A stretch of 64,000 nt of DNA from Aureimonas sp. AU20 (GCF_001442755.1 NZ_CP006368.1:248001-312000); one strand, 5' to 3'. Counted from the stretch's first letter, positions 39,714-48,873 are shown. The notes: generated by a model not told the origin, from the letters alone. Translations and numbers: made by a program.

Positions 39714-39922
39714 TTGCTGTGCAGAATTTTTTTCGCCCAATGAGTGGGCACTGCAGGGAGCTGAATTGCAGCGAATCGGAGCGGCGAACGTTCGTATCGC
39801 CGCCAGCGCGAGGGTGCAGAGGCGTTTCGAACGAGAACTATTCTAGACCGGATCGAGAGCGCTGTCGTCCCCGGCAGATGCGACCTCCGTCAGGGTCCGC
39901 TTTCGGCAAGATGGCGGAAAAT

Positions 39923-39951
39923 ATGTCTATACATGTCGAGAATCCTGACAT
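39923..39951. promoter_or_regulatory. Candidate HutC operator (two overlapping palindromes)
   Basis: ATGTCTATACAT (39923-39934) reads ATGTATAGACAT on the other strand, whose core TGTATAGACA matches the hut operator core of enteric bacteria as I remember it. Overlapping it, ATGTC (39933-39937) pairs with GACAT (39947-39951). The site lies about 130 bases before hutH, in the region shared with the divergent importer operon. Confidence 0.55.
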
Positions 39952-40077
39952 AGCTTTTTGCTTCCATCCGAGCGGCCGCCGATCACGCGGGAGGACGGGG
40001 TGCCCTGGCGCGGCCCGCACCCCACGCCAAGCGATCCGGCCGCCTTGTCCGCCCGTCCCGCTTCGTCGGAGAGATCC

Positions 40078-41610
40078 ATGACCACGCTTCTCCTCACCCC
40101 CGGCCGCGCGACGCTGGCCGACTGGCGCGCCATCCATCGCGGCGCCGTGCCCCGGCTCGACCCCGCCTGCTTGCCGGCGGTCGAGGCCTCGGCGCAGGCG
40201 GTCTTGCGCATCCTGGCGCGGGGCGAGCCGGTCTATGGCATCAACACGGGCTTCGGAAAGCTCGCCAGCGTGCGGATCGGCGGCGAGGATCTGGCGACGC
40301 TCCAGCGCAACATCGTGCTCAGCCACGCGGCCGGCGTCGGCGAGCCCATGCCGCTCGCGGTCTGCCGCCTCATGATGGCGCTGAAGCTCGCCAGCCTCGG
40401 CCAGGGCGCGTCGGGCGTTTCGCGCGCCACGATCGATCTTCTCGGCGCGCTTCTGGAAAAGGACCTCGTGCCCGTCGTTCCAAGCCAAGGCTCGGTCGGC
40501 GCCTCGGGCGATTTGGCGCCGCTCGCGCACATGACCGCAGCCATGATCGGCGTTGGCCATTTCTTCGTGGAGGGCCGGCGCGTTCCGGCCGAAGCGGCGC
40601 TGGCCGGCGCGGGCCTTGCCCCCATCACGCTCTCGGCCAAGGAAGGGCTGGCGCTGCTCAACGGCACGCAGTTCTCCACCGCCAACGCGCTGGCCGGCCT
40701 GTTCGAGGCCGAACGCCTGTTTCATTCCGCCCTCGTCACCGGCGCGCTTTCGACCGACGCGGCGCGCGGCTCCGACACGCCCTTCGACCCGCGCATCCAC
40801 GCCCTGCGCCGCCATCGCGGGCAGATCGAGACGGCCGCCGCCCTGCGCGCGCTGATGGCGGGCTCGGCCATTCGCGAGTCGCACCGGGTTGACGATCCGC
40901 GCGTGCAGGACCCCTATTGCCTGCGCTGCCAGCCGCAGGTCATGGGCGCGGCGCTCGACATCCTGCGCCAGGCCGCCGCGACCCTGGAAACCGAGGCGAA
41001 CGGCGTGTCGGACAATCCGCTGATCTTCGCCGACACCGACGAGGCGCTGTCGGGCGGCAATTTCCACGCCGAGCCCGTAGCCTTCGCCGCCGATATGATC
41101 GCCATGGCGGTCTGCGAGATCGGCTCCATCGCCGAGCGGCGCGTCGCCATGCTGGTGGACCCCGCGCTGTCGGGCCTGCCGGCCTTCCTGACGCCGCGCC
41201 CTGGGCTCAATTCCGGCTTCATGATCCCGCAGGTGACGGCGGCCGCGCTGGTGTCGGAGAACAAGCAGCGCGCCATGCCGGCGAGCGTCGATTCGATTCC
41301 GACCTCCGCCAACCAGGAAGATCATGTCTCCATGGCCGCGCACGGCGCGCGCCGGCTCCTGCCCATGGTGGAGAACGCCTTCGGCGTCATCGCGATCGAG
41401 CTTCTGGCCGCGGCGCAAGGCTGCGATCTCGGCCCGGCGCTTGCCTCCAGCCCGGCGCTGGAAGCGGTGCGCCGCTTGCTGCGCTCGCATGTGCCGACCC
41501 TGACCGACGACCGGCATTTCCATCCCGATCTGGAGGCCGCGATCGAACTCGTGCGCTCCGGCGCCGTGGTGGAGGCGGCCTCCGCCATTGCCCTTCCCGC
41601 GTTGGGCTGA
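40078..41610 (+). CDS. hutH: Histidine ammonia-lyase
   Basis: Removes ammonia from L-histidine to give urocanate. 510 residues, the normal length. The MIO cofactor tripeptide Ala142-Ser143-Gly144 lies in [14 protein letters not shown]. Residues that set histidine specificity are in place: His83 in [11 protein letters not shown] and Glu414 in [11 protein letters not shown], with the same numbers as in the Pseudomonas putida enzyme. The ATG at 40078 has GGAGAG upstream; the frame is open further 5' but without a ribosome site. First of three plus-strand genes; urocanase and imidazolonepropionase genes are not in this window. Confidence 0.95.
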   Translation: MTTLLLTPGRATLADWRAIHRGAVPRLDPACLPAVEASAQAVLRILARGEPVYGINTGFGKLASVRIGGEDLATLQRNIVLSHAAGVGEPMPLAVCRLMMALKLASLGQGASGVSRATIDLLGALLEKDLVPVVPSQGSVGASGDLAPLAHMTAAMIGVGHFFVEGRRVPAEAALAGAGLAPITLSAKEGLALLNGTQFSTANALAGLFEAERLFHSALVTGALSTDAARGSDTPFDPRIHALRRHRGQIETAAALRALMAGSAIRESHRVDDPRVQDPYCLRCQPQVMGAALDILRQAAATLETEANGVSDNPLIFADTDEALSGGNFHAEPVAFAADMIAMAVCEIGSIAERRVAMLVDPALSGLPAFLTPRPGLNSGFMIPQVTAAALVSENKQRAMPASVDSIPTSANQEDHVSMAAHGARRLLPMVENAFGVIAIELLAAAQGCDLGPALASSPALEAVRRLLRSHVPTLTDDRHFHPDLEAAIELVRSGAVVEAASAIALPALG

Positions 41611-41715
41611 GACCCGCTCCGAGCGGTTTCGCGGGGCCGGTGGTTGATTCCGGCCCCGGCCCTCGCGCAGGATGCGCGTCTCCGGTTCGGTCCGCCGATC
41701 CTCGCAGCGGAGCTC

Positions 41716-42939
41716 ATGCCCATGGCCGTCCGGCCGCCCTCCTCCCCGCCTCCGAAGCCCAACCCTCTCGTCCGCTCGGTCCTGCCGCCGCCCATTCCCG
41801 TGGCGAAGGGCTGGCTTGCCGACTACGACGGGGCGCGGGGGGCGGCGGTCGATCTTAGCCAGGCCGTGCCGGGCGATCCGCCGCCCGAAGCGCTGTCGCG
41901 GCGCCTCGCCGGCGAGGGCGCGGGGGCGGAGGCCGCGCGCTACGGGCCGATCCTCGGCGACGACGCCCTTCGCGCTGCCTATGCCGAGGAGAGTTCGCGC
42001 TTCTACGGCGCCTGCGTCGAGGCGGCGGATGTCGCCATCACCGCCGGCTGCAATCAGGCTTTCTTCGTCGCCGCCATGGCGGTGGCCAAGGCCGGCGACT
42101 CGATCCTCCTGCCGACGCCCTGGTACTTCAACCACCAGATGACGCTGGATCTCCTCGGCATCGAGGCGCGCCCGCTTGAAACCACCGCCGAGAACGGCTT
42201 CGTGCCGGACGCGGCGAGCGCCGAGGCGCTGATCGACGAGACGACGCGCGCGCTCGTTCTCGTCTCTCCCAACAATCCGACCGGGGCGATCTATCCACCC
42301 GAGACGATCCGCGCGCTGTTCGACCTCTGCCGCCGGCGCGGGCTCTATCTGATCCTCGACGAGACCTATCGCGACTTCGTCGGACGCGCCGCGCCGCATG
42401 GGCTGTTCGCCGAGCCGGACTGGCGCGAGCATCTGATCGGCCTTTATTCCTTCTCCAAGTCCTTCGCCATTCCGGGCTATCGGCTGGGCGCGATGACGGC
42501 GGGGCCGGCGCTTCTCTCAGCGGCTGAGACCATCCTCGACTGCATGCAGATCTGCGCCCCGCGCCCGCCGCAGGTGGCCTTGGCGCCCAGCATCGCGGAG
42601 TGCGCGGACTGGCGGGCGGAAAAGACGCGCGCGGTGCTGGACAAGGCGGACCGCTTTCGAGCGGCGATGGCCGCGCGGCCGGACTGGCGCATCCGTCAGA
42701 TGGGCGCCTATTTCGCCTTTCTGGAACACCCCTTCCCCGGCCGGTCCGATGTCGAGGTGGCCAAGGCGCTGGCCGCGCGGCTGGGGCTCCTCGTCCTGCC
42801 CGGCTCCTTCTTCGGCCCCGGGCAATCGCGTTTCCTGCGCGTCGCCTTCGCCAATGTCGACGCGGCGGGGCTGGAGCGCTTCGCGGATCGGCTGAGCGAG
42901 GCCGACACGCTCTTTTCCGACGAAAGGATGATGGCATGA
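41716..42939 (+). CDS. Class I/II PLP aminotransferase
   Basis: A 407-residue fold-type I aminotransferase. Motifs: TPWYFNHQMTLDLLGI, VLVSPNNPTGAIYPPE, Asp215-Glu-Thr-Tyr in LILDETYRDF, and Schiff-base Lys248 in YSFSKSFAIPGYRLGAM. It belongs to the aspartate/aromatic aminotransferase subgroup I; the donor cannot be told. GGAG precedes the ATG at 41716; a second ATG at 41722 is close. It follows hutH by 105 bases and overlaps the ureohydrolase gene (ATGA), so it acts in the same pathway, possibly transamination of histidine or of a guanidino amino acid. Confidence 0.87.
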   Translation: MPMAVRPPSSPPPKPNPLVRSVLPPPIPVAKGWLADYDGARGAAVDLSQAVPGDPPPEALSRRLAGEGAGAEAARYGPILGDDALRAAYAEESSRFYGACVEAADVAITAGCNQAFFVAAMAVAKAGDSILLPTPWYFNHQMTLDLLGIEARPLETTAENGFVPDAASAEALIDETTRALVLVSPNNPTGAIYPPETIRALFDLCRRRGLYLILDETYRDFVGRAAPHGLFAEPDWREHLIGLYSFSKSFAIPGYRLGAMTAGPALLSAAETILDCMQICAPRPPQVALAPSIAECADWRAEKTRAVLDKADRFRAAMAARPDWRIRQMGAYFAFLEHPFPGRSDVEVAKALAARLGLLVLPGSFFGPGQSRFLRVAFANVDAAGLERFADRLSEADTLFSDERMMA

Positions 42940-43988
42940 CCGACGAGACGCTGGACGAGCTGCGCACGCGCTTTGGCGGCGACAACGAAAGCCGGATCTA
43001 CGATTCGCATTTCGCCGAGGTCGCCTCGCGCCTGTTCGATGCCAAGGGAACGCGCGTCGCGCCCTATGCCGGCCTGCCGACGCTGCTTGACGCGCCCTAT
43101 CGGCAGGTGGATTGGGCGGCGCCCGACCTTTCAGGACTCGACGTGGCGCTGATCGGCATGCCGATGGATCTTGGCGTCACCAATCGCAACGGCTCCCGCT
43201 TCGGCCCGCGCGCGCTGCGCGCCATCGAGCGTATCGGGCCCTACAATCATGTGCTGCGCACCATGCCGGGGCGCGAGCTCAGCGTGGCCGATTGCGGCGA
43301 CGTGCCCTTCCGCAGCCGCTTCCATCTCGACCTGTCGCATCAGGACATCGAGGCCACGATCGCGGCCGTGGTCGCGGCGGGCGTGATGCCGCTCAGCGTC
43401 GGCGGCGATCATTCCATCTCGCTGCCGATCCTGCGCGCCGTCGGGCGCGATCGCCCCGTCGGAATGATCCATATCGACGCCCATTGCGATACGTCCGGCC
43501 CGTTCGACCATTGCCGCTTCCACCATGGCGGCCCGTTCCGCCATGCGGTTCTGGAAGGCGTGCTCGACCCAAAGCGCACGATCCAGATCGGCATTCGCGG
43601 CTCGTCGGACTATCTCTGGGAGTTCTCCGCCGCCTCCGGCATGACCGTGATCCATGCCGAGGAGGTCGAGGAACTGGGCCTTGCCACCGTGATCGAGCGG
43701 GCGCTCGCCGTCGTCGGCGACGGGCCGACCTATCTCTCCTTCGACATCGACAGTCTCGACCCCGCCTTCGCGCCGGGCACCGGCACGCCGGAGATCGGCG
43801 GGCTTTCGACGCGCGAGGCGCAGGCCCTGCTGCGTGGGCTGAAGGGTGTCGATTTCGTCGGCGGCGACGTGGTGGAGGTGGCCCCGCAATATGACACGAC
43901 CACCAACACGGCCCAGGCCGGCGCTCAGATGCTGTTCGAGATCCTCAGCCTCCTGCCCTTCTCGCCTTCGCTCAACCGAGGTGGCTAA
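42936..43988 (+). CDS. Agmatinase/arginase-family ureohydrolase
   Basis: A 350-residue binuclear-manganese hydrolase. All six metal ligands are visible: His159 in VGGDHSISLP, Asp181, His183 and Asp185 in HIDAHCDT, and Asp270 and Asp272 in LSFDIDSLDPAFAPGTGTPE. The N-terminal ARN extension (residues 1-65) and the GTGTPEIGGLSTREAQ segment fit agmatinase/guanidinobutyrase-type enzymes better than arginase. Next to hutH one would think of formimidoylglutamase (HutG), but the sequence looks more like the guanidino-acid group. Overlaps the aminotransferase gene in ATGA. Substrate not assignable. Confidence 0.87.
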   Translation: MTDETLDELRTRFGGDNESRIYDSHFAEVASRLFDAKGTRVAPYAGLPTLLDAPYRQVDWAAPDLSGLDVALIGMPMDLGVTNRNGSRFGPRALRAIERIGPYNHVLRTMPGRELSVADCGDVPFRSRFHLDLSHQDIEATIAAVVAAGVMPLSVGGDHSISLPILRAVGRDRPVGMIHIDAHCDTSGPFDHCRFHHGGPFRHAVLEGVLDPKRTIQIGIRGSSDYLWEFSAASGMTVIHAEEVEELGLATVIERALAVVGDGPTYLSFDIDSLDPAFAPGTGTPEIGGLSTREAQALLRGLKGVDFVGGDVVEVAPQYDTTTNTAQAGAQMLFEILSLLPFSPSLNRGG

Positions 43989-44172
43989 AACGGGTTAGCT
44001 ATGCGTCTCTTGCATGTCCGTGCTGCGAGTCACCGATAGCGAACGAGCGCAGAGCTCCCCTTCGAGCTTTGCGCTCCTCATCTTCGCCGCCGGAGCCTAT
44101 GGTCCGGTCATCGAAAGAAAACGACCACGCCGGCCACCACCGACGAGAGGCCGGACCCAAAAGGAGACTCCT

Positions 44173-44316
44173 ATGAACATCGCTCGCTCCTTCAACGCCT
44201 GGCGCCAGTATCGCAACACGGCCACGGAGCTGAACCGCCTGTCGCAGCGCGAACTCTCCGACCTCGGCATCTCGCGCTCCGAGATCCCGGCTCTCGCCCG
44301 TCAGTCGGTGCGATAA
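44173..44316 (+). CDS. DUF1127-family small protein
   Basis: A 47-residue basic protein with the DUF1127 pattern RSFNAWRQYRNTATELNRLS and QRELSDLGISRSEIPALAR. AAGGAG lies six bases before the ATG. Small DUF1127 proteins of alphaproteobacteria are linked to RNA turnover and stress or phosphate-limited growth; which applies here is not known. It stands alone, with a 150-base untranslated stretch before a strong intrinsic terminator. Confidence 0.9.
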   Translation: MNIARSFNAWRQYRNTATELNRLSQRELSDLGISRSEIPALARQSVR

Positions 44317-44465
44317 GTTTCTGCTTCTGTCGCATTGTCCGACGGCAAAGCGTATCCGCTTTGCCTGGAAATGCTTTGACCCATTCCCCATCCGTCCCGG
44401 CCGGTCCTCCCCCGGTCACGACGTGAGAGCCGAACGGTTCCTCCCAACCCTCGGCTTACCCATGA

Positions 44466-44506
44466 CGCCCTTGCCGGTCCTCCCCCGGCAGGGGCGTTTT
44501 TGTTTT
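44466..44506 (+). terminator. Strong intrinsic terminator
   Basis: Arms CGCCCTTGCCGG (44466-44477) and CCGGCAGGGGCG (44485-44496) pair fully with one G-U, loop of 7, followed by TTTTTGTTTT (44497-44506). It ends the DUF1127 transcript. The 15-base string CCGGTCCTCCCCCGG at its core (44474-44488) is repeated at 44401-44415, suggesting a local duplication. Confidence 0.88.
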
Positions 44507-44589
44507 GACATCGGCCCGCCGCCTGGCTTGCCCGCGATCGTTCGCGCGCCTTGCCTTCGCGGGGGGACGAAACGCATAGTGCGGCCGTG

Positions 44590-45339
44590 ATGATGGAACG
44601 GGTCGAGATTCGAAGCGCGTCAGCCGCGCATCGCGCACCCTGCGGGGTCTGCGCCGAGTGCGAGGTGCGCACCATGGCGGTCTGCGCGGCCTTGAACGAC
44701 GACGAGGTCGGGGCGCTGGAGCGTATCATGACCGCGCGCCGGCTCGAGGCCAACGAGATGCTGGTGGAGGAAGGCGCGGCGAAGACGAGCGTCTTCACGC
44801 TGACCTCCGGCATGTTGCGCCTGTCCGTCGCCCTGCCGGACGGACGACGCCAGATCACCGGCTTCCTCATGCCCGGCGACTATCTCGGCCTTGCCGACGA
44901 CGACATCTATTCCGCCAGCGCCGAGGCGGTGGAGCCTTCCGCGCTGTGCGCCTTTCCCGTGCGCCAGATGGAAGCGCTGACCGAGCGCTTTCCTAAGCTT
45001 CAGGATCGGCTGCACCGTTTCACCCGCGCCGCGCTGCGCCAGGCGCGGGAGAACCAGCTCATTCTCGGGCGGCTGGCGCCGGTGGAAAAGCTCGCGAGCT
45101 TCCTCGTGCTCCTGTCCGCCCGCGCGGTGGAGCACCGCCTGCCGGCAAGCCCGATCGCCCTGCCCATGACGCGCGGCGACATCGCCGACTATCTCGGCCT
45201 GACGATCGAGACCGTGAGCCGCTCCTTCACCAAGCTGCGCAATCGCGGCCTGATCGCCATGCCCAGCCCGCAGTCGATCGAAATCCCCGACAGCAAGGCG
45301 CTTGCCGCTGTGGCCGGCCTGCCCGGCTACGGGTCCTGA
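44590..45339 (+). CDS. FNR/FnrN-type oxygen-responsive regulator
   Basis: A 249-residue Crp/Fnr-family activator. The N-terminus carries Cys18, Cys21, Cys24 and Cys32 (CGVCAECEVRTMAVC) and a further Cys120 in the beta-roll, giving the ligands for an oxygen-labile [4Fe-4S] cluster. The recognition helix LTIETVSRSFTKL has the E-x-x-S-R pattern that reads TTGAT half-sites, and such a perfect site lies between the cyd operons at 48782. Two adjacent ATGs (44590, 44593) may serve as start; the ribosome site is weak. It converges on cydC with a 13-base overlap of the 3' ends. Confidence 0.9.
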   Translation: MMERVEIRSASAAHRAPCGVCAECEVRTMAVCAALNDDEVGALERIMTARRLEANEMLVEEGAAKTSVFTLTSGMLRLSVALPDGRRQITGFLMPGDYLGLADDDIYSASAEAVEPSALCAFPVRQMEALTERFPKLQDRLHRFTRAALRQARENQLILGRLAPVEKLASFLVLLSARAVEHRLPASPIALPMTRGDIADYLGLTIETVSRSFTKLRNRGLIAMPSPQSIEIPDSKALAAVAGLPGYGS

Positions 45340-46988
45340 ACCAGCCGACCCTCCGTCAGCCGCAGCGTCCGCGAAGCCGCGCCGGCGGGAAGCTCGGCAT
45401 GGGTGGAGAGGATCACCGTGCGCCCCGCGCAGGCCGCGGGAAGATCGGCGAGGAAGGCGAGTTCCGTGTCGCGGTCGAGCCCGCTGGTCGGCTCGTCGAG
45501 AACGAGGATCGCGGCGGGCGACAGAAGCGTGCGGGCAAGGCAGAGGCGTCGCGCCTCCCCGGCCGACAGCGTGCGCCCGGCCTCGCCAAGCGGCGTGTTG
45601 AGGCCGAGGGGAAGGGCGGCAAGCAGCGCCCCCAGCCGCACCCGCTCCAACACCTCCCGCAGTTCGGCGTCCGACGCATCGGCGCGCGCGAGAAGGAGAT
45701 TGCCGCGTAGCGTGTCGAGAAAGACCGGTGCGTTCTGCTCCAGAAACGCGACGCGGCGGTGCAGCTCGGCGCGCGCGACATGGTGGATATCCTCGCCCGC
45801 GATCAGGACGCGGCCGCTCTGCGGATCGGCCAGCCGGAGCGTTAGCTGCAGAAGGGCGCTCTTGCCCGATCCGCTGGGGCCGCGGATCGCCACGATCTCG
45901 CCGCTCGCCATGTCGAGATCGAGAGCCCGCAGGATGGGGCGTTCGGGGTCGAAACCAAAGCTCACACCCTCGAAGCGGAGCGTCGCCCCTGCCGGCAGCG
46001 GGCGGGGCTCGGCTGCGTCGGGGAGTGCGACCGGCAGCGCGGCGAGGTCGCGCAGGCGCCGAGCCGCCCCGGCGGCATGGCCGAGTCGGGCGACGCCGCG
46101 CATGGTGAGCGCGCTCGCCTCGAAACTGCCGAGAACGGCGAGCAGCAGGCCGACGAGGAGCGGACCCGAAATCGTGCCCTCCTCCAGGGCGGCGAGGCCC
46201 GCGACGAGGACGCCAATGAGCGTCAGCGCGGCGCAGCCCTGCACGGCGGCCGAACCCAAAGTGGCGCGAAGCGCCTGCCGGCGCCGGAGGCGGCCGAGCG
46301 CCTCGGCATGGGCAAAAAAGCGCGCCTCGGCGTCTTCGCGGCGGCCGAAGGCCAGGAGATCGGCATGGCCGTCCACCCCGTCGAGGGCTGCGATCCGCAG
46401 CTCGGCCGTGCCCTGCGCGATCGCCGCCCCGCCCTGCTTGCCCGCCAGGGCGAAGAGAAGCGGCGCGAGAAGCGAGGCGGCGGCCCAACCGGCGAGATAG
46501 ATCGGTGCGGCCGGTGGCAGAATGAAATGGAGGGCGAGCGTTCCGAGCGCGCCGATCGCCAATTGCGCCAGAAGCGGGCCGACCGCGAGCAGGAAGGCGG
46601 TGTCGAGCGCATCGACATCGGCCGTGAGGCGCGAGACGAGATCGCCGCGCCGCAGCGCCCGGTCAAGCACGGACACGCGCGGGATCATCTGGCGGAAGGT
46701 CCAGGCCCGGATCGTGCCCAGCACCCGCAGCGTCGCGTCATGCCCGATCAGCTTCTCGCCATAGCGCGCGCCGATGCGCATCATCGACAGGCCGCGCACC
46801 GCCGCCGACGGGCCGAAGAGGTTGAACGCGGCCCCCAGTGTCGTGAGCGAGGCGGCGCTGAGGAACCAGCCGGAGGTGCCGAGCAGCAGGACGCCCGCCA
46901 GAAGCGCCAGGAGCGACAGGCCGAGCGCCAGGGCGAAGCGCCCGGCATAGGGCGAAAAGAGCGGGCGGAAGAAAAGAAGCGCGCTCAT
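45327..46988 (-). CDS. cydC: Cytochrome bd assembly ABC exporter subunit CydC
   Basis: A 553-residue half-transporter: six membrane segments (residues 10-310) then the nucleotide-binding domain with Walker A GPSGSGKSALL, Walker B ILVLDEPTSGLD and switch His in STHAELP. The signature motif is LSAGE instead of LSGGQ/E, a known kind of asymmetry between CydC and CydD. CydDC exports cysteine/glutathione or handles heme in the inner membrane and is needed to assemble cytochrome bd. The ATG at 46988 overlaps the cydD stop (ATGA). Confidence 0.9.
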   Translation of the reverse strand: MSALLFFRPLFSPYAGRFALALGLSLLALLAGVLLLGTSGWFLSAASLTTLGAAFNLFGPSAAVRGLSMMRIGARYGEKLIGHDATLRVLGTIRAWTFRQMIPRVSVLDRALRRGDLVSRLTADVDALDTAFLLAVGPLLAQLAIGALGTLALHFILPPAAPIYLAGWAAASLLAPLLFALAGKQGGAAIAQGTAELRIAALDGVDGHADLLAFGRREDAEARFFAHAEALGRLRRRQALRATLGSAAVQGCAALTLIGVLVAGLAALEEGTISGPLLVGLLLAVLGSFEASALTMRGVARLGHAAGAARRLRDLAALPVALPDAAEPRPLPAGATLRFEGVSFGFDPERPILRALDLDMASGEIVAIRGPSGSGKSALLQLTLRLADPQSGRVLIAGEDIHHVARAELHRRVAFLEQNAPVFLDTLRGNLLLARADASDAELREVLERVRLGALLAALPLGLNTPLGEAGRTLSAGEARRLCLARTLLSPAAILVLDEPTSGLDRDTELAFLADLPAACAGRTVILSTHAELPAGAASRTLRLTEGRLVQDP

Positions 46989-48724
46989 GCGGCGTCCTCC
47001 AGCGGGGCGAGCGGATGGGGAACCGGAAGGAGGCGCCCGCCCTCCAGCCGCAGGGCTCGGCCAAGCGCGGCGGCGACCCTGGCCGAATGGGTGGCGACGA
47101 GAAGCGTGCGCCCTTCCGTGAAGCGCAGGAGCTCCTGCAAAACTTCCGCCTCCGTCACGGCGTCGAGATGGGCGGTCGGCTCGTCCAGAAGGACGATCGA
47201 GGGATCGCGGAGATAAAGCCGGGCCAGGGCGACGCGGTGCCGCTCGCCGCCGGACAGGCCGAGCCCGTTTTCGCCGATCGGCGTTTCCAGCCCGAGCGGC
47301 AGTGTCCCGGCGAAGGCCAGAACCCGCGCGCGTTCGGCGGCGCGCCGGACCTGCGCGTCCGATGCGTCCGGGTCGGCGAAGCGGATATTGTCGCGGATCG
47401 TGCCGGTGAAGAGATGCGGGCGCTGCGGCAGAAAGGCGACTCGGTGGCAAAGCTCTTCGCGTGAAACGGCCCCGATCGGCACGGGGCCGAGCCGCAGCGT
47501 GCCCTCCGTCTCTCGCAGGCCCACTAAGGCCTCTAGAAGGGTCGACTTGCCGATGCCGCTCGGCCCCAACAAGGCGGCTTGGGCGCCGGGCGCGAGCGTG
47601 AGATCGGCGCCGGCGAGGATCTTGCGGCTGCCAACGGGCGCGCGGATCCGAAGTGCGCTCGCCTCGATCCCGAGCGCGCCGCCGGGCAGGAGGCGGGTTT
47701 GCGTCGGCAGTTCCTGCGCTTCGCGAAGGTTGGGCAGGTGTTCGAACACAGCCGCGATTTCGTGGACGGCGGCCTTGGCCCCTGCCCGGTCGTGATAATG
47801 CGCGGCGAGCGTGCGCAGCGGCTGGTAGACCTCCGGCGCCATCAGGAGACAGAAGAGCCCGGCTTCCAGCGTCAGCGGCGAGGCGCGCAGGCTCACGAGG
47901 TCGAGATAGGTGAGGCCGACATAGAGCGCGACGCCCGCGACGCCGAGCGCGGCGAAGAATTCCAGCACCGCCGAGGACAGGAAGGCAAGGCGCAGGACGC
48001 GCAAGGTGCGGCGGCGAAGCTCGTCGGTGGAGCGTTCCGCCGCTTCGGCTTCCGCCTCGCCGCGCCCGAGCAGCGCGAGGGTCACGAGGCCGCGCAGCCG
48101 GTCCGCGAAGCGGCCGGACAGGCGGGCCAGCGCCTCGGCCTGGGCCGCGCTCGCGGCCTCCGCGCCCCAGCCTGCCAGCGCCATGAAAAGCGGGATCAAG
48201 GGCGCGGTCAGGAGAAACAGGAGACCGACCACCCAGTCCGCCGGTATCACCACCGCCGCGAAGGCGATCGGCAGAACCGCGGCGGCGAGCGTCGCCGGCA
48301 GGAAGCGGGCGAAGAACCCGTCCAGCGCCTCCACCTGCTCGACCAACGCGCCCGCCAGCGCGCCGGAGGCCCGGTTCGCACTCCAGTCCGGCCGCTCACT
48401 GAGGAGCCGGCGAAACAGCGCCCGCCGCAGCGCCAGCTTGATGCGCTCGCTGCCCGCCCCCGCCGCCGCCTCGCCCAGAAGGCCGAGCAGCACCCGGGCG
48501 AGAAGCAGCGCGCATAGAAGCGCGATGTCGGGCGTCAGCGCGGTGAGCGGCGCACCCTCGCCCACCGCACGGCCGAGAACGCGCGCAAGTGTCAGCGCCT
48601 GCCAGACCAGAAGCGCGCCCGACACGAGCGGCACCGCCATGCCGAGCGCGAGCGGCCAGCCGCCCGCCGGACGAAGGCTCCGCATCCAGCGCCCTTCAGC
48701 CCGTTTTTCCGTCTCCTGCGCCAT
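46985..48724 (-). CDS. cydD: Cytochrome bd assembly ABC exporter subunit CydD
   Basis: A 579-residue half-transporter. An N-terminal six-helix domain includes VSGALLVWQALTLARVLG and PLIPLFMALAGWGAEAAS, followed by an ATPase domain with Walker A GPSGIGKSTLL, signature LSGGERHR, and Walker B IVLLDEPTAHLD. The frame is open upstream to 48856, but the ATG at 48724 gives the family N-terminus and has AGG upstream. Divergent from cydA; the FNR box lies 57 bases ahead, so both halves of the system are probably induced together when oxygen falls. Confidence 0.9.
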   Translation of the reverse strand: MAQETEKRAEGRWMRSLRPAGGWPLALGMAVPLVSGALLVWQALTLARVLGRAVGEGAPLTALTPDIALLCALLLARVLLGLLGEAAAGAGSERIKLALRRALFRRLLSERPDWSANRASGALAGALVEQVEALDGFFARFLPATLAAAVLPIAFAAVVIPADWVVGLLFLLTAPLIPLFMALAGWGAEAASAAQAEALARLSGRFADRLRGLVTLALLGRGEAEAEAAERSTDELRRRTLRVLRLAFLSSAVLEFFAALGVAGVALYVGLTYLDLVSLRASPLTLEAGLFCLLMAPEVYQPLRTLAAHYHDRAGAKAAVHEIAAVFEHLPNLREAQELPTQTRLLPGGALGIEASALRIRAPVGSRKILAGADLTLAPGAQAALLGPSGIGKSTLLEALVGLRETEGTLRLGPVPIGAVSREELCHRVAFLPQRPHLFTGTIRDNIRFADPDASDAQVRRAAERARVLAFAGTLPLGLETPIGENGLGLSGGERHRVALARLYLRDPSIVLLDEPTAHLDAVTEAEVLQELLRFTEGRTLLVATHSARVAAALGRALRLEGGRLLPVPHPLAPLEDAA

Positions 48725-48781
48725 CGCCGCCTGTTCCCTCTTCGTCGGGGAACGGCGTAGGGCCGGGGCGCGAAGGGCGCA

Positions 48782-48795
48782 TTGATTCAAATCAA
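48782..48795. promoter_or_regulatory. Perfect FNR box between cydDC and cydAB
   Basis: TTGATTCAAATCAA is an exact match to the FNR consensus TTGAT-N4-ATCAA. Its centre is about 85 bases before the cydA ATG, so a start site near 48830 would place it at -41.5; CTAGAGC around 48817-48823 could be a weak -10. It is 57 bases before cydD on the other strand. The FNR-type regulator at 44590 has the matching recognition residues. Confidence 0.87.
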
Positions 48796-48873
48796 GGCGC
48801 TCCGCGAGGGCGGGCGCTAGAGCGATTTCGAGCACCGGCACGGGGCCGGTCGCCAACCTTCGGGTGAAGCATC

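Larger units (their letters stand above)
39616..40077. other. Divergent control region of the hut-type locus
   Basis: A 462-base gap between the importer operon (minus) and hutH (plus). It contains AT-rich islands near 39710-39735 and 39915-39965. Candidate promoter boxes for the minus operon and palindromes resembling hut operators are listed separately. No gene is supported. Confidence 0.5.

Noticed and set aside
39838..42432. Minus-strand open frame of over 860 codons opposite hutH and the aminotransferase
   Set aside because: Shadow of strongly supported genes whose catalytic residues are all intact; the antisense product has no family features.
42936..43988. Calling the ureohydrolase HutG (formimidoylglutamase)
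   Set aside because: Context favours it, but the N-terminal extension and GTGTPEIGGLS region look like guanidino-acid hydrolases, so no gene symbol is given.
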